The notes beneath the pieces were generated by a model. The model was not told the origin of the DNA. It saw nothing but the letters and a program-made list of their open reading frames with translations, and searched no databases. DNA of 64,000 nucleotides, from contig CH003313.1 in assembly GCA_000149265.1 (NCBI GenBank), positions 283,160 to 347,159 on the forward strand. The letters are read 5' to 3'. Source of the DNA: Ciona savignyi. Its lineage: Eukaryota > Chordata > Ascidiacea > Phlebobranchia > Cionidae. Shown piece after piece: positions 59,401-64,000 of the stretch. The translations under genes and the position numbers were made by a program. Each line of letters starts with the position of its first letter. Position 1 is the stretch's first letter.

Positions 59401-60359
59401 TGGATATGCATAATCGTATATGGTACTTTCCTTTCAAGATTAATGGCACAAGTCACGATATTTGGGACGTCTTGAATCATACAAAACACATTGCAAAAGC
59501 TCTGGTAAGACGATGGTGGGTGATAGGTAATCTGACGATTAACAGTGTGTTAAGGCCTCTTGTGTTTTCTCATCCACGGGAATAAACAGAAATATATCGT
59601 ATCCCTACTATTTATTTTAATGCTAAAGAAACAATTTGAAAATTAACCAACAAAATCCGACCTTTGTTCGCAAACAGTTAACAAAGAAGCTTCGCATGGA
59701 TGATGTTTCTCCTACTTGTGACGTCACAGTATCAGTGGATCTTCGGTTTCTGGAGCCCGCGTGGCAAGCTGTGCATGAAATGGTTATAATAACGTAGACA
59801 ACAATGCGGGTTATGTTTTAGCAAGAATAAAATATAATCCTGTGTGGTGTTGTCTTCGGAAATCTTGGCTTTTAACCCAGGGCAAGGAAAATAAACCTTT
59901 TATCATGACATAAATATTTAAACTTATAATTTTTTCAATCACAAAAGAAAGTTCCATGTTGTCCACTAATGGGTACACACTTTTTTTGTCAAGCTTGAAC
60001 ATATTTCGTCATAAATCGACCTTAGATCATAGATCTTTATTAGATTGCTAATAATCCCGGTTTCGTTAACTCTACTGTATACAAACATACTTATGTCACG
60101 TGTTGTAAGAATGTGAGATATTATACCAGATAAAAACTACAGCATTTATATCATTATGATAAGCAAACGTTTAGAATGTTCCTATAGGTTGTTCATTATA
60201 TAGTAATGGCAGAATTTTTGTTATAAGAATACAAAATAGATAAGCACGTTTTTATTGTTTTACTAATATAAAAGTCGACTTACCGTTTGATATTCTCACC
60301 AATGCTAAAGCAACAAGAGTAATTGACAAACTCTGAAAGGTTGTTGATATCTGAAACAT
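56453..60359 (-). CDS. Secreted protein with furin-like site and C-terminal thrombospondin type-1 repeat
   Basis: A 251-residue predicted secreted protein built from seven minus-strand exons: 60359-60284, 59768-59716, 58843-58758, 58607-58492, 58107-58054, 57143-56979 and 56658-56453. Every junction has GT and AG, all phases agree, and the sum is a multiple of three. Exon 1 is a signal peptide (MFQISTTFQSLSITLVALAL). Exons 2-4 encode an unrecognised Trp- and Cys-containing ectodomain (DIWDWETVVDF, DSEWYKNTARLC). Exon 5 carries GRKKRQSD, a polybasic site suited to furin-type cleavage. Exon 6 has a segment (DCGQ, ITAG, SWPFLLEAIV) that only faintly recalls the start of a trypsin fold. Exon 7 is a TSR (CAQWQNWGSCPANC, SRTRSRVC; six cysteines), then a short hydrophobic tail and stop. 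I do not know a named homologue. The start rests on one ATG with a good signal peptide. The exon 2 call is the weakest. Confidence 0.72.
57226..57385 (-). repeat. SINE family A, degenerate copy
   Basis: ATAGGATGTCCACGTTTATC, AATGGGAGAATGCAAAAGGC and GGTCAAATTACCCTGCG follow the family order. It lies in an intron of the TSR gene. Confidence 0.55.
58172..58370 (+). repeat. SINE family A, forward copy
   Basis: The head TTGTTGGGTTAGTAGGTCGC and ACAGGTTTGAAATTGG are followed by GCACTTAACGGACAATGTC and GAACCCACTGGATTAATG. It lies in an intron of the TSR gene. Confidence 0.7.
59450..59605 (+). repeat. SINE family A, headless 3' part
   Basis: It has GATGGTGGGTGATAGGTAAT, CTGACGATTAACAGTGTG and CTCATCCACGGGAATAAACA, the reverse of the GATAGGATA end. 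It lies in an intron of the TSR gene. Confidence 0.6.
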
Positions 60360-61674
60360 TGCGTAACTCAACCAGTCTTGCTATAATGAAAATATCCACG
60401 CAAAGTTCCCATTATCAAACTTGCCCTTGAGCAATGAACTGGCAATATGAAGATTTCTGTATAAAGAGAAAGGCGACCTTGAAATTATAAAAGAGAAAGA
60501 AGCTCTGAATTTTCTACTATTTATTCTAGGACAAATGTGAAATTTATTAAAGTAAACTATTTAATTTTTAAATTTTGAAAATGTGTGATAATTTTTAATT
60601 GTTAGAAGTTACGGTTTACACATATTATTTATATTTGATCTAATAACGCCAATATATCCACCTAACCGAAGTTTAGATATTACACTTGCAACTGCAATCA
60701 GTGATGATTTTGGTTGCGTTGCGAATTATTTAAATATAGTTTGCCTCTGCTCCACAACCTCAGCCCGAACGAGAGGGTAGCTATGATGCTATTTTGGCGG
60801 AAAACCGGAATTTCCCTGCTCAATCAATACAAACTGTAGCCAGAACTGACCGCACAAGCTGTCGATATCTTCACCCCAGTACTTAAGATTAAAATAAGAT
60901 AACTAAATTTGATTATTTTGTCATGTTCCCATTCAAATGAAAAATTTCTAAGATTTTGGGCATGTACGTCATGTACGTATGTATCTTATACATGTTACAA
61001 TTACTTATCTTGGTGCGTGCGTTGATTACCTCAAGATGGCCTCGTGACAATCGCCTTAAAACGCAACACATGTACGTATAAGATGTAAAATATGGTCACA
61101 ATAAATATGTGGTCTGCAATTAAGTCCCGTCTTATATTCCATTTTTATAACAAAATTAAACTAAACATATTTTTCCAAATTTTCCATAGAAATCAGGCAC
61201 CGTTAATCCAAAATCTCCAATCAGTGTGAGAAATCAACGACCGTGGATCGGGTAACATAATTTTTCCAAGATCAAATTTCACATATTATGCGGAGACACA
61301 AGAAACACTATGACCGGAGAGGGATAGTCCATAAAAGGGCGAACATAGCGGCGAGTCATAACAAGCTAGGACATGATTTTGAATTCAGGCATAGAAGTAC
61401 TCAGGTGTGAGAGATACCACAGAAAACAACAACTGCAAACAATCTAATAATACTTTTTTGCTACCAGCACCACAGCATAAATTTTAAGAAATAAGCTTTA
61501 GTGATATATTAGTAACTGAGACTCACTCGAAAAATATTTGCAGCTTGAATTTAATCAAGAATTGTTTAAATCCGTATCTGTAATTACGAACTTATCAATT
61601 TGAGTTGGTTTATACCATACCATTAGTTAAGCGTTTAAAACAACAGTTGGGGCAAAACTTCAGTTGCATCAAAA
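60360..61674. other. Divergent intergenic region
   Basis: It lies between the start of the minus-strand TSR gene and the start of the right-edge gene, so it should carry both promoters. The only recognisable item is a repeat copy at 60958-61100. Confidence 0.5.
60958..61100. repeat. Short foldback-type repeat, copy 1
   Basis: It shares with 63577-63700 the blocks GTATGTATCTTATACATGTT, CTTATCTTGGTGCGTGCG and CTCAAGATGGCCTCGTGACA. The termini are roughly complementary (ATCTTATACATGT against ACATGTACGTATAAGAT). Confidence 0.8.
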
Positions 61675-64000
61675 ATGTCTACATACAAAAACAATGGGGC
61701 AATTAGAAGTATATTCAAATGGTGGAGAAAAAAACACAAACGTGGTAAGCCAATTGATACTAATACGCAAGTATACGCGCAACCCTAATAAACAATCTTT
61801 GTAGAAAATGTATATTGAAGTGATGATGGCTTTAGAGTTTAATTATTTTTGCCTCCAACGTTTATTTTATGTGAATGGTTTTTGTTATATTTTATCCTGT
61901 CGCATCACCACATTACATGAAACACAACAATATTGCGGTAGAATATTCTTCATAATTTGTGCAACACAACACAAATTTCGTTCTACAAATCCCACTTTAA
62001 TGTTATTACTTGCTTTCAGTTACAGTATTGATGTTTCAACATATGAATCGTATTGTCGTCTTTCCGGCTTTACTTAATTTAAATTTGAAGAGTGTGACGT
62101 GTCGAATACCACATATTTAAGATGTAAAAACATAATGAACTGCATTTAACTGCATCGTCATTTCTAATTTCGCAGACACGTCAATGACCTATCCATCTGA
62201 GGATACAGATCACGTGACAAAGACACACGAAAGTCAAGGGAACATTGCCGGTTTGTTTCCGAACCTTGAAGATATGGGGAAATCTGAGCGAAGCGAGATT
62301 ACATCCGATATTACCAAGGAACAAAGCACTGATAGTGACGAACAATGGGAAATTTGTGAAACACAAAACGTGGAGCTCAAAGAGATTCAAGGGTCGAACA
62401 ACGAAAAATACCCCATGAAAAGCGAGAAAATGAATTCTACTTTGTCTAGTCCACCAAGAATAAACAAAAAGAATCGCGTCAAAGCGTCATCGTGCACAAA
62501 TCTTAATTCAAATAGGGAGAAATCTCGGAAATTCTTTTCGCTTAAAAGGGCAGCTTCACCTTTCGGAAGTTTGGCTAGGATAGGTAAGCACGACAAAACT
62601 AAACCAAACCGGATTATGACCTCACAAGATCGAAGCCTAAAAAGCAGAAAGCGATGGTGGAAAAAGAAATTCAGCAAATCGGACAAACTAGGTTCGTCAA
62701 TGCCGACTTTGACGAGCTTTAATTCAACTGACCAGTTGAATCCATCGTTATCGCAATGGGAGAAAAATGCGGAGATGTCTGAAGATGAGAACCTCATAAT
62801 AGATTCCCACGTAACAAGCGACAAGACCGCAGAATCAAGGGATGAAGCAACTAGTTATTTTGGGGAAAATCCGAGCTCCGAAGTCGACATGCGTTTTGAT
62901 CATTCGCCATCTGCATTAATCGCGTCATGTGAACTGATTGACGTAATTAGGGGCAACGATACTAAATACGAATCGGTTTACCTCACATCTAACGCTGGTG
63001 AAGACGAGTTACATACTAGATGTGTGGAACCGGCAGGTGGGGTCAAAGAGCCGGACAAAAGCCTAGAAGACAATGGTGTCGTGCTGTTTTCCATTGAACC
63101 GTCATGCGACTATGTAAGTGATGACAAAATGCCCTTTCCAATGTCCCCATTCATTTCGTCACAAAGATACAGCAATAGTTTGGAAGACGAATACCATTTT
63201 TCCAGCAACGAATCTTCTGTGACGTCGGACACATGGTCGTTTGTTGATAGTTATGAGCAGACAGAAAAACAATGGGTTCAAACGATGGAAAACCCCCAGT
63301 TTCTTCCCTTACGTAACAATTACTCATTGTCAAACAACTCGGAGACCAATGTTAGCATTCTGACGTCACTTGGCGGATCGCCGAAGAGTGACGTCATCAA
63401 CAATAGCGAGTCTGATCACGTGGTTAGCACTTTTAATCACAAAGAGATTTCATTTTCCAGTGATTTAACAGAAGTGACGTCACGAGCGTCATTTTCAAGT
63501 ACCCTCACGTCATCATCGGATTCGGATTCAGGTAGCCTAGCTCATTTTGTTTTAAATAGCTAAATCTTTTACGCACATGTCCGTATGTATCTTATACATG
63601 TTACAATGTCTTATCTTGGTGCGTGCGCTGATTACCTCAAGATGGCCTCGTGACAAACGCCGAAAGTGTAATCACATGTACGTATACGATGTAAAATATG
63701 GCAATCACAAAAAAACTTTTTTTATGGTAGTATGTGATAATGTTACCAAACAAATGCAAATTAAGCTGAAGCTAGATTTTTTCCGAACATAAAGCTAACA
63801 AACTTCAAACACATTTTGCAGTATTCACCACTAAGCTGGAAGATGTTAACTGTGAATTAGAGGCAAATGCATTGGACAACACGCGGTCGGGGAATAACGG
63901 TGGAATGAGAAACAATTTAGTTTCCTTTGCTGACTTGGAGCGTGACTTCAATATGTTTGTGGCAAAAATTAATAATAGAAGAGAAACAATGGCGAAGGGC
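61675..64000 (+). CDS. Unknown Ser-rich, largely disordered protein (5' part)
   Basis: Exons 61675-61744, 62176-63531 and 63822 to beyond the right edge, all phase 1 junctions. The first exon encodes a short basic start (FKWWRKKHKR). The second encodes about 450 residues rich in Ser, Asp, Glu and Lys. It has polybasic clusters (KSRKRWWKKKFSK) but no cysteine pattern, membrane segment or recognisable domain. Its donor sits in a DSDSG stretch (GATTCAG|GTAGCC). Reading on without splicing would stop 12 codons later, but the downstream exon at 63822 has a good acceptor (attttgcag), continues open to the window end and begins FTTKLEDVNCELEA, helix-like. TGACGTC motifs are frequent in exon 2. The basic segments could contact membranes or nucleic acid, but that is speculation. 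No family is assigned. Confidence 0.7.
63577..63700. repeat. Short foldback-type repeat, copy 2
   Basis: About 120 bases closely similar to 60958-61100, placed in the intron after exon 2 of the right-edge gene. Confidence 0.8.

Noticed and set aside
59361-59585. Plus-strand 74-residue frame
   Set aside because: Its second half is SINE sequence and no splice partners or motifs are seen.

Overview
The window looks like nuclear DNA of a small-genome chordate, most likely a tunicate such as Ciona. This is an inference from four things: AT-rich sequence with many short GT-AG introns; chordate gene families (adhesion GPCR with C-type lectin and EGF modules, PCGF1, WSB, TMEM30, TMEM86); compact spacing; and many degenerate tRNA-derived SINEs and small MITEs. 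No database search was possible. Exon models were built by hand from reading frame, splice sites and intron phase.

Layout, left to right. 1-568: one exon (TM1-TM2) of a minus-strand rhodopsin-type GPCR that runs off the left edge. 4.76-7.79 kb (+): a TMEM86-type lysoplasmalogenase in five exons. 10.45-28.24 kb (+): a 20-exon adhesion GPCR (signal peptide, C-type lectin, EGF array, HRM-like region, GAIN/GPS, seven TM). Its second intron holds an intronless PCGF1 Polycomb RING gene on the same strand (13.51-14.29 kb). 28.2-31.3 kb: a repeat island with foldback, tandem and microsatellite DNA. 31.35-32.41 kb (+): intronless TMEM30/CDC50. 33.03-39.58 kb (-): a nine-exon WSB-type WD40/SOCS-box protein, convergent with TMEM30. 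43.84-53.50 kb (+): a 13-exon scaffold with SAM, two RA domains, coiled coil, PDZ and coiled coil. 53.88-55.00 kb (+): a small secreted protein with one thyroglobulin type-1 domain. 56.45-60.36 kb (-): a seven-exon secreted protein with a dibasic furin-like site and a C-terminal thrombospondin repeat. 61.68 kb to the right edge (+): the start of a largely disordered Ser-rich protein.

The genes do not form an operon or an obvious pathway. Shared themes are membrane lipids (TMEM86, TMEM30), cell-surface or secreted modules (aGPCR, Tg1, TSR) and intracellular regulation (WSB ubiquitin adaptor, PCGF1, SAM/RA/PDZ scaffold). The less ordinary points are the lectin/EGF adhesion GPCR with recently duplicated EGF exons and a nested Polycomb gene, the SAM-RA-RA-PDZ architecture, the furin-site/TSR protein, and many TGACGTCA octamers inside coding exons of two genes.
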